12,869 bases of DNA from Betaproteobacteria bacterium (GCA_020047725.1 JAIFNM010000270.1:1-12869), one strand, 5' to 3'; positions 1 through 5,798 are shown, counted from the stretch's first letter. Notes: generated by a model not told the origin, from the sequence alone. Numbers and translations: made by a program.

Positions 1-2
1 AG

Positions 3-296
3 ATACTGGAAGACTGGGTCCATGCTCCGGTTCCAGAAACGGTGGAAGAAGTGAAACAATACATGTATGTCCTCCATCGCAAACCGAATGGAAAGTGGCA
101 ATGGCAAGGCGAATGGCTGAGCGAATTCCCCAAACCAGGACAATTCGATCCAGCGGATGAAAACGCGTGGAATGACTGGATCACGAGCGAAAGGGCAATG
201 CCGTTTTTACAAAAAGCAATTGAAGTCTGTCGTCATCAGGCTGAACTTAACAAGGACTGCCTGGGTTTCGCAGTATTTACGAACAAGCACCCATGA
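3..296 (+). CDS. 3' end of an unrecognised gene (partial)
   Basis: The reading frame is open from the left edge (first whole codon at 3) to a TGA at 294-296, giving at least 97 residues, so the gene very likely starts outside the window. A GTG at 42 could serve as an internal start, but no convincing ribosome binding site precedes it and the upstream codons read as ordinary protein. The visible part is Trp-rich (motif WQWQGEWL near the middle) and ends in a helical-looking stretch. There is no signal peptide, membrane segment or metal motif. It converges with the LOTUS/HEPN gene, with only about 25 bp between the two stops. I do not recognise the family and assign no function. Confidence 0.55.
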   Translation: MLEDWVHAPVPETVEEVKQYMYVLHRKPNGKWQWQGEWLSEFPKPGQFDPADENAWNDWITSERAMPFLQKAIEVCRHQAELNKDCLGFAVFTNKHP

Positions 297-321
297 CGCG
301 GGAGTGTGCGGGTTTGACCAT

Positions 322-1182
322 CTATGTCTGTTTGGCCCGATACCATGCCGCGCGCTGGCCATTCACTTCACGATACCGAAGCTCGAATACACGGGATTCG
401 TGCACGACCTGCCGCCAGCTGCTACACCCATACTTGGCTGGAAGTTGATCGGGGTGTCTTTCGGCAATCCATCGTCCAGCCGGGGCGACGGGTGTCCATC
501 CCTCGACAGCCAACTCGTCAGCCGCCTCCCGCAGCGCACGAACGATCCCGGCCGCGGCCCAATCCACAGAGCCATCCGGCGCTATGGCATTGATTACCAA
601 ATCGCGGAAGGCATCGGACTGGGCAAATTCCGCCGCCACGCGCCGCGTCTGATCCATGTGCTCGGCCCAGCCTCGTAATTGCTCAAAGTGTTGATCGATG
701 CGACTGTAGGCTGCCACCAGGGAATCATGCGCACCACGGCATCCGTCTAGGTTCCAGAGGTCATGCTGGTCGATGAAATGGTGCACCAGGTTGTTACGTA
801 GCAGTACCAATTCCTTCAGGTCTTTCTGCGTCCTGTCGTAATCTTCGGCCGACATGCGCAGGCTCATCTTCATCTTGAACGAGATGATGTTGTCGGGCGT
901 ATCTGTTTCGGCAACATCTTCTTGCTCGCCGCTGGTGACATACGTCCCGAGTAGCGTGCCGACCAAGGTGCCCAGTGTCTTGCTGGCTGCATTCGCAATG
1001 CGTTCCGCCTGGTTCGATTCGAGAGGTGATCCTGACACGGAGATTTCGTGGTGAGCCACGATGGCCTTCATCAGTTTCTCGTACTGCTGCAGGCGCAAAA
1101 GACAACGGCCAAGCATTCGCTGCACATCGCGTTGCAACGTCTGCAGTTCTTCATCTATGGGTTGGGTCGGCAAGCCTGTCAT
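322..1182 (-). CDS. HEPN-like (R-X4-H) and OST-HTH/LOTUS-like domain protein, ancestral separate ORF
   Basis: Counted from the ATG at 1180-1182 this is a 286-aa protein lying 10 nt after the stop of the restored protease gene. Residues 20-45 and 110-175 are strongly helical. Between them residues 129-134 read RNNLVH, an R-X4-H arrangement with a polar residue after Arg, as in HEPN-domain ribonucleases and HEPN toxins. Residues about 206-283 (including GRWIAERHPDQLPAKYG and SSWRQVV) match the pattern of OST-HTH/LOTUS domains, which bind RNA. Family knowledge suggests an RNA-directed protein; whether it is an active RNase cannot be told from sequence. The site before ATG 1182 is only weakly Shine-Dalgarno-like (GTAAGAA), so expression may rely on coupling to the protease. 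In the present sequence this ORF is joined in frame to the protease. The HEPN call is less certain than the LOTUS call. Confidence 0.68.
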   Translation of the reverse strand: MTGLPTQPIDEELQTLQRDVQRMLGRCLLRLQQYEKLMKAIVAHHEISVSGSPLESNQAERIANAASKTLGTLVGTLLGTYVTSGEQEDVAETDTPDNIISFKMKMSLRMSAEDYDRTQKDLKELVLLRNNLVHHFIDQHDLWNLDGCRGAHDSLVAAYSRIDQHFEQLRGWAEHMDQTRRVAAEFAQSDAFRDLVINAIAPDGSVDWAAAGIVRALREAADELAVEGWTPVAPAGRWIAERHPDQLPAKYGCSSWRQVVHESRVFELRYREVNGQRAAWYRAKQT

Positions 1183-2172
1183 CGCGCGCTTCTTACCGTA
1201 CCGGCAATTGCCCGTTCGAGACGAACTGATCAAAGCTGTCAAAGCTCTCGCCGTCCTGCCAAGACCGATCCCATGATCGTGGCTCGGCGTTTTCGAGCAG
1301 GAGCAGCGTGAGGATTCGATCACGTGCGCCGTAACTGTGCTTGAACTCCCACACAGCGTGAGGATTCGATCACGTGCGCCGTAACTGTGCTTGAACTCCC
1401 ACAGCTTCATGTGTGCTGCCTCTTCCGGGCACCAGATCGCGGCTGACATTTCCGTGCCATCCCATTCTTGCTCGACACTGGTATCAGCTGCCAGCGTGCC
1501 CGGCAATGGCTCCTGTGGATCACCATTGCGCCGGATGCGCGCCCGCGTCCTGACGGCACTGCTGCTGCGCCATTCGTACTTCACGAAGCCATTGTCCCAA
1601 TAGACGAGGATCGCACGCTGCGTGGTGAACTTGATAAAGCGGATGCACAACGCCTCGAACGAGACCTGGAAACGCTTGGCGATCGCACTGAGGAAATGTA
1701 GATCAATGCGCTGATTCGATATCCACTCGCGCAGCAGATCGCCAGGCATCAGCAGGTTGCCGGCGAACTCGTCAGCTTCGCGCTCAATCTGGCGAAGGCC
1801 ATCGATGCCGGTGTGAACGCTCTGGCTGTCGCAGTTGAAACTCTGCTTCTGACTGCGATGCAAGATAAAGTGGCCTAATTCATGGGCAATAGTGAAGCGT
1901 TGCCGCTCACGTCGAGCCTTCCCGTTGTAGGCAATACCCCAAACTGCGTGGTCATCAGGATCGCGGGCCAGCACTCCTTCGAACGCCTCGCCAATGATTT
2001 CGACCGGCGGCTTGATCTCCCGAACACCCGCCCCATAAGGTGTGGACGGCAGCATCTGCCGGACGATTTCCAAATCGATGGCGTCGGGCATGCCCTCGCT
2101 GTACCACGCCCGTAACCACTTGATGACATGGCTGGAGGCAATGGAACCCGTCAGTGCCTGCGCTTCGCTCAA
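322..2172 (-). CDS. ImmA/IrrE-type metallopeptidase, frame-fused to the downstream HEPN/LOTUS ORF
   Basis: The N-terminal part is an ImmA/IrrE-family zinc peptidase. Residues 97-101 are HELGH and residues about 130-138 carry the family's EREADEFA motif, which supplies the third metal ligand. Such proteases typically cleave a cognate XRE repressor to derepress an element (ImmR/ImmA of ICEBs1), and an XRE gene lies 3 bp upstream. The start is TTG at 2172, with GGAG 8 nt before it. As written, the ORF runs 616 codons. From about residue 257 the sequence is abnormal (Ser/Cys-rich) because a 50-bp tandem duplication at 1304-1403 changes frame. Deleting one copy gives a natural C-terminus ending ...NGQLPVR and a TAA at 1193-1195, for a 309-aa protease. 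The 616-aa fusion is therefore a mutation or an assembly artefact, not an ancestral design. The peptidase assignment is strong; the fate of the C-terminus is inferred. Confidence 0.8.
   Translation of the reverse strand: MSEAQALTGSIASSHVIKWLRAWYSEGMPDAIDLEIVRQMLPSTPYGAGVREIKPPVEIIGEAFEGVLARDPDDHAVWGIAYNGKARRERQRFTIAHELGHFILHRSQKQSFNCDSQSVHTGIDGLRQIEREADEFAGNLLMPGDLLREWISNQRIDLHFLSAIAKRFQVSFEALCIRFIKFTTQRAILVYWDNGFVKYEWRSSSAVRTRARIRRNGDPQEPLPGTLAADTSVEQEWDGTEMSAAIWCPEEAAHMKLWEFKHSYGARDRILTLCGSSSTVTAHVIESSRCSCSKTPSHDHGIGLGRTARALTALISSSRTGNCRYGKKRAMTGLPTQPIDEELQTLQRDVQRMLGRCLLRLQQYEKLMKAIVAHHEISVSGSPLESNQAERIANAASKTLGTLVGTLLGTYVTSGEQEDVAETDTPDNIISFKMKMSLRMSAEDYDRTQKDLKELVLLRNNLVHHFIDQHDLWNLDGCRGAHDSLVAAYSRIDQHFEQLRGWAEHMDQTRRVAAEFAQSDAFRDLVINAIAPDGSVDWAAAGIVRALREAADELAVEGWTPVAPAGRWIAERHPDQLPAKYGCSSWRQVVHESRVFELRYREVNGQRAAWYRAKQT
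1304..1403. repeat. Perfect 50-bp tandem duplication
   Basis: Bases 1304-1353 and 1354-1403 are identical over all 50 positions, with no spacer. The flanks differ immediately (1303 is G, 1353 is A; 1404 onward diverges from 1354). Fifty is not a multiple of three, so the duplication shifts the reading frame of the metallopeptidase gene that contains it. Each copy encodes on the minus strand the stretch ending ...HSYGARDRILTL in the original frame. It looks like a recent slippage or unequal-exchange event, or an assembly error. Confidence 0.97.
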
Positions 2173-2175
2173 TCC

Positions 2176-2511
2176 TCAGTCTCCGCTCTTGCGCGAAAAC
2201 ATCATCTTGAGAACGTCTTGGTAGTGCTTCTTCTCCTCTTCTGTCATCCCGGCGTACTCGCGGAAGAAGGCCACATCCTCAAGGCTGGCTTCGGGAACCT
2301 TCTGGATAGGCTCCCCCATGATGTCCTCCATCGTCACGCCCAGCACCTTGGCCAGTGCCTGAACCCGTTCGGCGGACGGGCGTTGGCCGTCCTTCATTTC
2401 CAGTTCCCAGATGTACGCCTTGGTACATCCGGCCGCGTCGGCGACCTGCTGCAGAGTCAATTTCTTTGCCTCGCGCAAACGCCGCAGGCGTACTCCTAAC
2501 GCCGAAGCCAT
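2176..2511 (-). CDS. XRE-family transcriptional regulator
   Basis: This is a 111-aa DNA-binding protein. Residues about 6-62 form a Cro/CI-type helix-turn-helix: RLRRLREAKKLTLQQVADAAG, then the recognition helix around TKAYIWELE, then the conserved tail RPSAERVQALAKVLGV. The C-terminal 45 residues are acidic and helical (SLEDVAFFREYAGMTEEEKKHYQDV), a plausible dimerisation or protease-recognition segment. The ATG at 2509-2511 is preceded by AGAGGAGC at good spacing. It is followed after 3 bp by the ImmA/IrrE peptidase gene, the usual repressor-antirepressor pairing. Its promoter contains one arm of a 9-bp inverted sequence pair whose other arm lies by the start point of the divergent genes, so it probably represses both itself and the divergent operon. 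That regulation is inferred. Confidence 0.9.
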   Translation of the reverse strand: MASALGVRLRRLREAKKLTLQQVADAAGCTKAYIWELEMKDGQRPSAERVQALAKVLGVTMEDIMGEPIQKVPEASLEDVAFFREYAGMTEEEKKHYQDVLKMMFSRKSGD

Positions 2512-2562
2512 GGCGGTGCTCCTCTAGTGGAAAGACCATCAGTGAATGAAAGCAAGGTCGAT

Positions 2563-2592
2563 AGTATAGCCACGTGATACATGAAAGGTCTA
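2563..2592 (-). promoter_or_regulatory. Predicted sigma-70 promoter for the XRE-ImmA-LOTUS cluster
   Basis: On the minus strand, TAGACC (2592-2587, 4 of 6 match to TTGACA) is followed by an 18-bp spacer and TATACT (2568-2563, 5 of 6 match to TATAAT). One arm of the inverted sequence pair (2573-2581) lies within the spacer, an ideal place for autorepression. This is a prediction by eye. Confidence 0.5.
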
Positions 2593-2651
2593 GATGTGCT
2601 TATTTGATTGACAAGCGGAAATCTGCGGTTCAGAATCGCGAGTGTATCACG
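2573..2651. promoter_or_regulatory. Paired 9-bp inverted operator candidate between divergent promoters
   Basis: CGTGATACA at 2573-2581 and its exact reverse complement TGTATCACG at 2643-2651 lie 70 bp apart. The first sits in the spacer of the leftward promoter. The second sits just after the -10 element of the rightward promoter, near its expected start point. This arrangement suits an XRE repressor controlling both promoters, perhaps with looping. Binding is inferred, not shown. Confidence 0.45.
2608..2636 (+). promoter_or_regulatory. Predicted sigma-70 promoter for the divergent two-gene operon
   Basis: A perfect TTGACA at 2608-2613, a 17-bp spacer and CAGAAT at 2631-2636 (4 of 6 match to TATAAT) make a credible promoter. 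It would leave a leader of roughly 115 nt before the ATG at 2757. An inverted-pair arm at 2643-2651 overlaps the expected start point. Confidence 0.5.
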
Positions 2652-2756
2652 CTACTTTACTTATGTGAGGTACGTGTTCAGTAACCATGTCGCTGGCGAG
2701 TGCATTCCGAACATCGGTCGCAGACCTCCGACGCCGATCCAGAAAGGATAAACAAG

Positions 2757-3983
2757 ATGAAGAAGACCTTTGTCGACGTGATGCTCGAGCTGCCGGTGGA
2801 CACCACGCTACGCGACTTCCTGACCTCCCACGGTCTGCCAGTGCCTGACGGCTTTGCATGGGACGATACGCCTGAGACCAGTCAGGTCTTGGTCGAGGCG
2901 GTCAAAATCTGGCCCGACACCGACGCCCGCGACCGGATGACTGCCAACCTCCTAGCCAGCGTCCAGTTGGGCGATGCGGCGGGCAAGCAGGCGATGTTCG
3001 AAGCCGTTGTAGCAGACGGTGCCGCTCTGGTGGGACTTACGCTGTGCCAAAGCGACATTCACCGCTCGTTCTGGCTTTACGTCCACCATCCGGCACTGTT
3101 CGACCGTGCCTACGATTTCAGCTTCTGGGAAAACCACGGACCTCAGACCCAGCAATACGACTTGGGCCTGAAACGTCAGCCGAACACAGCGGACAGCGCG
3201 CTGGTTGGACTGCGCCAGGCAATCTCGGCCTTCTACAAGCGCGAACTGCAATGTGGCGACGGCAGCGAGGCGCACTTGATCGAGCGCAGTCCGGGCGTGT
3301 TCCTATTGTCCGTCCACATTAAGGACATGGCCATGCTGAGCGAGGGCTCGACTCTGAAGCGCCGCGTCGGCAATCCCAATATTCACATGGTGCTTGAGTA
3401 CGCCAAGGCCACCGGCGTGGTGCGGACTCTGGTGCGGGGCGGCGCGAAATACCAGCAGATGCTGGTCGAGGCCTTCGCCGAGCATGTGCTGGGCGTCAAA
3501 GCAAACGCACACCGGATCAAGTCGCCGACTCTGGATTTGTCGATGCTGCGCACCGGCTTCGACGTGCAGGAAGCGTTTGAGGATGGGTTCTCGATGGTGC
3601 AACTCAAGGCACTCACACTCCTCAGCCCGGACAGCGCACTGAAGATCGACTGCACTGCGATGCAGTCCAGCCAGCAACGCTCCGTACATGAACTGTTGAA
3701 GGAGAAGCTGCCCGGCCCGCTGGAAGGCCAGTGGGCAGTGACGGCGGCACAGGTCAATCTGTACTACCCGCCCGAACCAGGAAGGACACGTCCCAAGGTG
3801 GTCACCATCGAAGTGACCAGCAAGGGGCGCCTGAACCTGCATAAGTTCGACGCCAAGATGCAGGCGCAACTGGAGGGCTATCTGGTCGCGGTGGGCATTT
3901 TGCAGAAGGGTCAGACCTTGAGCGTTCAGGAGCCTCCTCAGGAAGCGGATGTGATGAAGTCGTCGCCGGTGCTGGAGGACTGA
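2757..3983 (+). CDS. Uncharacterised 408-aa protein, first gene of the divergent operon
   Basis: The start was placed at ATG 2757 (protein begins MKKTFVDVMLELP) because AAAGGA lies 8 nt upstream; an in-frame GTG at 2700 would add 19 unlikely residues. I do not recognise the family. The protein appears soluble: no signal peptide, no membrane segment, no Cys cluster. Residues about 15-120 are acidic and helical. The centre has a stretch beginning HIKDMAMLSEGSTLKRRVGN followed by a long helical part. The C-terminal third (VTAAQVNLYYPPEPGRTRPKVVTIEV) looks like beta strands. No Walker, HNH, PD-(D/E)XK or protease motif is evident. It is followed after 3 bp by the Zn-ribbon gene and is divergent from the XRE-ImmA cluster, so the two proteins probably act together under that repressor. 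It is clearly coding; function unknown. Confidence 0.85.
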   Translation: MKKTFVDVMLELPVDTTLRDFLTSHGLPVPDGFAWDDTPETSQVLVEAVKIWPDTDARDRMTANLLASVQLGDAAGKQAMFEAVVADGAALVGLTLCQSDIHRSFWLYVHHPALFDRAYDFSFWENHGPQTQQYDLGLKRQPNTADSALVGLRQAISAFYKRELQCGDGSEAHLIERSPGVFLLSVHIKDMAMLSEGSTLKRRVGNPNIHMVLEYAKATGVVRTLVRGGAKYQQMLVEAFAEHVLGVKANAHRIKSPTLDLSMLRTGFDVQEAFEDGFSMVQLKALTLLSPDSALKIDCTAMQSSQQRSVHELLKEKLPGPLEGQWAVTAAQVNLYYPPEPGRTRPKVVTIEVTSKGRLNLHKFDAKMQAQLEGYLVAVGILQKGQTLSVQEPPQEADVMKSSPVLED

Positions 3984-3986
3984 TCG

Positions 3987-4940
3987 ATGACGGGGCACGA
4001 TGCGTGGGCCCTGGTCTGCCGATTGTTCACCGGCGGCATGCCGGTGCTGCGCGCGACACTTTCGCCGCGTGAGACGGGCGCATTGTCCATTCTCGGCAAG
4101 GCGATCAAACCGACGACGCTGGATCCGCAATTCGTGCTCTGTCCCCACTGCCAGCAGCATCGGGCGCAGGTTTGGGGCGACGGCCATGGCAAGCGAGTGT
4201 GCCGTTGCCCGGATTGCGGGCCGGTCACCGTCGAGGCCGACGACGTCGCGGCACTTACCCTGGACGAAGATTGGCTGCGGCAGAAGATGCGTCTCGCGCT
4301 CGGGATCGAGAGTCGCGACGGCATCGATGATCTGGGCGACGGGGTATGGCGGCTTGGCGATGCTCGCCGTTCGCCCGTGCTGTTGGCCCGCGACCTGACG
4401 CGGGTATGGCAAGAGCCCACACTGCTGGGTCGCGTGCGGGTGCCCAGTGGCGACATCCGCGTGATTTCACCAAAGCCGCGTACCACGCGCGGATCGCCGT
4501 TCGGGACTGGCGTGGAGTGGCTGGCGCTGGAGGAACGCTTCACGTTCTACGGCGGCGGGATTGCTTTCATCGATTCTGCGCCGCCATCCACGAAACCGGC
4601 AGTTTCTGATCCAGCCACGCCGGTGAATGGGCCATTCTCGGTGGATTTCAAATGGGTAACACCGCCCGATGGTGACGGGACGCCGATTCGATGCACCGAC
4701 GGTCAAGCCAAGGTGTTCGCAGCCCTGTGGTCGTTCAAAGGGGAAGCCACGACGGCGGAACGGATCATGCAACGAGCGGGTCTGGATAGCGCCAAGCCGA
4801 GCGATTTGTTCAAGATCAAGCAGAAGGACAAGGGCAAGCCAGAGCCCGAGGCGCAGCACGCGGCCTACGGTGCGCTCGTGGTCACGCAGCAACGTGCAGG
4901 GCTGTACTCGATGCCGTGCGCAGCAGGTGCGTTGGCATGA
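3987..4940 (+). CDS. Uncharacterised Zn-ribbon protein with a winged-helix-like C-terminus
   Basis: This is a 317-aa protein with a strong GGAGGA site 6 nt before ATG 3987, only 3 bp after the preceding stop. Residues 52-55 (CPHC) and 72-77 (CRCPDC, with C74 and C77 spaced CxxC) form a likely four-Cys zinc ribbon. Residues about 240-315 look like a winged helix: a helix (GQAKVFAALWSFKG), a second helix (TAERIMQRAGL), then PSDLFKIKQKDKGKPE and a terminal strand ending AGLYSMP. Middle residues 90-190 hold charged and beta-rich segments without recognisable catalytic motifs. A nucleic-acid-binding or adaptor role fits, but no function is assigned. The tight coupling to the 408-aa gene suggests a complex or shared pathway. 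The Zn ribbon is seen directly; the winged helix is inferred from pattern. Confidence 0.82.
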   Translation: MTGHDAWALVCRLFTGGMPVLRATLSPRETGALSILGKAIKPTTLDPQFVLCPHCQQHRAQVWGDGHGKRVCRCPDCGPVTVEADDVAALTLDEDWLRQKMRLALGIESRDGIDDLGDGVWRLGDARRSPVLLARDLTRVWQEPTLLGRVRVPSGDIRVISPKPRTTRGSPFGTGVEWLALEERFTFYGGGIAFIDSAPPSTKPAVSDPATPVNGPFSVDFKWVTPPDGDGTPIRCTDGQAKVFAALWSFKGEATTAERIMQRAGLDSAKPSDLFKIKQKDKGKPEPEAQHAAYGALVVTQQRAGLYSMPCAAGALA

Positions 4941-4953
4941 TCCCTACGATCCC

Positions 4954-4992
4954 ATGAAACCAGACATCAAGAAAGGAAATTTTATGACATAA
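4954..4992 (+). other. Tiny ORF with textbook ribosome binding site (possible gene-start remnant)
   Basis: ATG 4954 opens a 12-codon ORF ending at TAA 4990-4992. Inside it, AAAGGA (4972-4977) stands 6 nt before ATG 4984, which is followed at once by ACA TAA. A near-perfect ribosome binding site in front of a two-codon frame suggests either the remains of a gene beginning or a short leader. It may equally be chance. Confidence 0.2.
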
Positions 4993-5011
4993 GCCCAATA
5001 CCCGATGCGCC

Positions 5012-5048
5012 CAGGCTCGCGCTGATTTCCAGAGCCTGTACATTTTTT
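5012..5048 (+). terminator. Probable Rho-independent terminator after the Zn-ribbon gene
   Basis: CAGGCTC (5012-5018) pairs perfectly with GAGCCTG (5032-5038) across a 13-nt loop, and six T residues follow at 5043-5048. The stem is short and the T-run begins 4 nt after it, so this is moderate evidence. It would end the two-gene operon and separate it from the DUF2188 gene. Confidence 0.45.
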
Positions 5049-5068
5049 CATCTCTTGGAGTATTTAAA

Positions 5069-5299
5069 ATGACCGGAAAGAACCAATGGGTTGTACCCAT
5101 CAATGGCGGTGATCAGTGGGGTGTTCGCGGGGAAGGTAACGAACGTATCACATCGATCCATGATACGCAGCGAGAGGCGATTGGCCGCGCGAGGGGCATC
5201 GCCGTCAACCAACAGAGTGAGTTGCTCATCCAGGGACGAGACGGGCAGATCCGTGAGCGCAACAGCTACGGCGACGATCCGTTTCCACCCAAGGGGTGA
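5069..5299 (+). CDS. DUF2188 domain-containing small protein
   Basis: This is a 76-aa protein covering one complete DUF2188 domain. Family hallmarks are present: an N-terminal strand with V-V-P-x-x-G-G-x-W-G-V (residues about 8-19), the central segment SIHDTQREAIGRARGIA, and the C-terminal signature SELLIQGRDGQIRERNSYG followed by DDPFPPKG. The function of the family is unknown; these are small soluble proteins common in proteobacterial accessory regions. TTGGAG lies about 9 nt before ATG 5069. It stands alone, after a probable terminator and before a non-coding structured stretch, so it seems to be a single-gene unit. The assignment to the family is firm; no role is assigned. Confidence 0.88.
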   Translation: MTGKNQWVVPINGGDQWGVRGEGNERITSIHDTQREAIGRARGIAVNQQSELLIQGRDGQIRERNSYGDDPFPPKG

Positions 5300-5569
5300 C
5301 TCTGGGGTTGGCCTCGCCACCTTGCGGTTTGATGCACGACAATTCTGCTCGTGCAAACACGCAAGCAAACCACTCCCGATGGCACGCGCATAAGTGTTTG
5401 ACGAACAACGCAGACTGCGCGTGCCACCGCGAAAGAGTTGGTGGAGATTTTGAGAGAACAGAGGGCAGAAGAGAGTCAAACCGGCTGCCCTGCGGCCCAG
5501 ACCGTGCACACCCCCGGCACACGCAGAATAGGCGCGAACCCCGCGTGGTTTGCGGGAAGCAGAAATGGA
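5300..5569. other. Non-coding stretch with several strong hairpins
   Basis: No convincing gene is seen here. A compound hairpin spans 5321-5365: CTTGCG (5321-5326) pairs with CGCAAG (5360-5365), and inside it TGCACGA (5333-5339) pairs with TCGTGCA (5349-5355). A second has 11-bp perfect arms, TGGCACGCGCA at 5380-5390 and its complement at 5416-5426, with a short inner pair (TGTT/AACA). A weaker one is CCCGC (5540-5544) with GCGGG (5552-5556). None has a T-run, so they are not obvious terminators. They could belong to a structured RNA, or be scars of mobile repeats. Nothing known was recognised. Confidence 0.5.
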
Positions 5570-5597
5570 AACGCCCAACCGAGAAGGGTTGGGCGTT
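5570..5597 (-). terminator. Terminator downstream of the tRNA-Phe remnant
   Basis: AACGCCCAACC (5570-5580) and GGTTGGGCGTT (5587-5597) form a perfect 11-bp stem with a 6-nt loop. On the minus strand it lies 6 nt beyond the tRNA CCA end and is followed by a moderately T-rich stretch, as expected for a tRNA gene terminator. It therefore marks the side of the junction that carries the original tRNA downstream sequence. Confidence 0.72.
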
Positions 5598-5603
5598 AAA
5601 TTC

Positions 5604-5652
5604 TGGTGGCCAGTCGCGGAATCGAACCACGGACACGCGGATTTTCAATCCC
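5604..5652 (-). tRNA. 3' fragment of tRNA-Phe(GAA); integration (att) site
   Basis: Read on the minus strand, this is the 3' part of a tRNA gene: anticodon loop TTGAAAA with anticodon GAA (5646-5644), the 3' anticodon strand TCCGC, a variable region, a T arm CGTGG-TTCGATTC-CCGCG type stem-loop, the acceptor strand ACTGGCC, discriminator A and encoded CCA (5606-5604). The 5' half that should pair (GGCCAGT, D arm, GCGGA) is absent: upstream of the anticodon loop the sequence reads AGGGA, then AT-rich DNA. This is the usual scar of an integrase that recombines within a tRNA gene. The fragment cannot make a tRNA. The integrase starting at 5841 is the probable agent. Confidence 0.85.
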
Positions 5653-5723
5653 TGATTTTTGGCATTTATAGGCGTTGAAGCGCATTCCGCAAAACATATG
5701 TTGTCCTTAATAAACAGGCACCT

Positions 5724-5798
5724 AATCAACTTACAAACAATCCATGAGTTGATTTAAATTGAAGTGCATCCCATAATTCCGCTTACAAAGTGCTTACA
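5724..5798. repeat. Short repeats in the att-integrase interval
   Basis: CTTACA occurs three times (5730-5735, 5782-5787, 5793-5798). The last two are extended to GCTTACA and spaced 11 bp apart, one helical turn. AATCAACT (5724-5731) and AGTTGATT (5747-5754) form an inverted pair. Their place between the tRNA junction and the integrase start suits integrase arm-type or excisionase sites, or an operator. This is suggestive only. Confidence 0.3.

Noticed and set aside
157..678. A 173-codon plus-strand frame across the left gene end and the LOTUS gene
   Set aside because: It crosses two better-supported genes, has no domain pattern and no ribosome binding site.
1304..1403. CRISPR-like or satellite repeat
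   Set aside because: There are only two copies, directly abutting, with no spacer and inside a coding region.
3303..4412. A 369-codon open frame on the minus strand opposite the 408-aa and Zn-ribbon genes
   Set aside because: It is low-complexity and rich in His, Arg and Gln, spans two convincing plus-strand genes with good ribosome binding sites, and looks like a GC-rich shadow.
4255..4892. Minus-strand frames of 72 and 141 codons opposite the Zn-ribbon gene
   Set aside because: They overlap a gene with clear Cys motifs and a strong ribosome binding site, and contain no recognisable domain.
5321..5426. Integron attC sites or retron RNA
   Set aside because: No GTTRRRY/RYYYAAC ends are seen at the arms, and there is no integron integrase or reverse transcriptase in the window.
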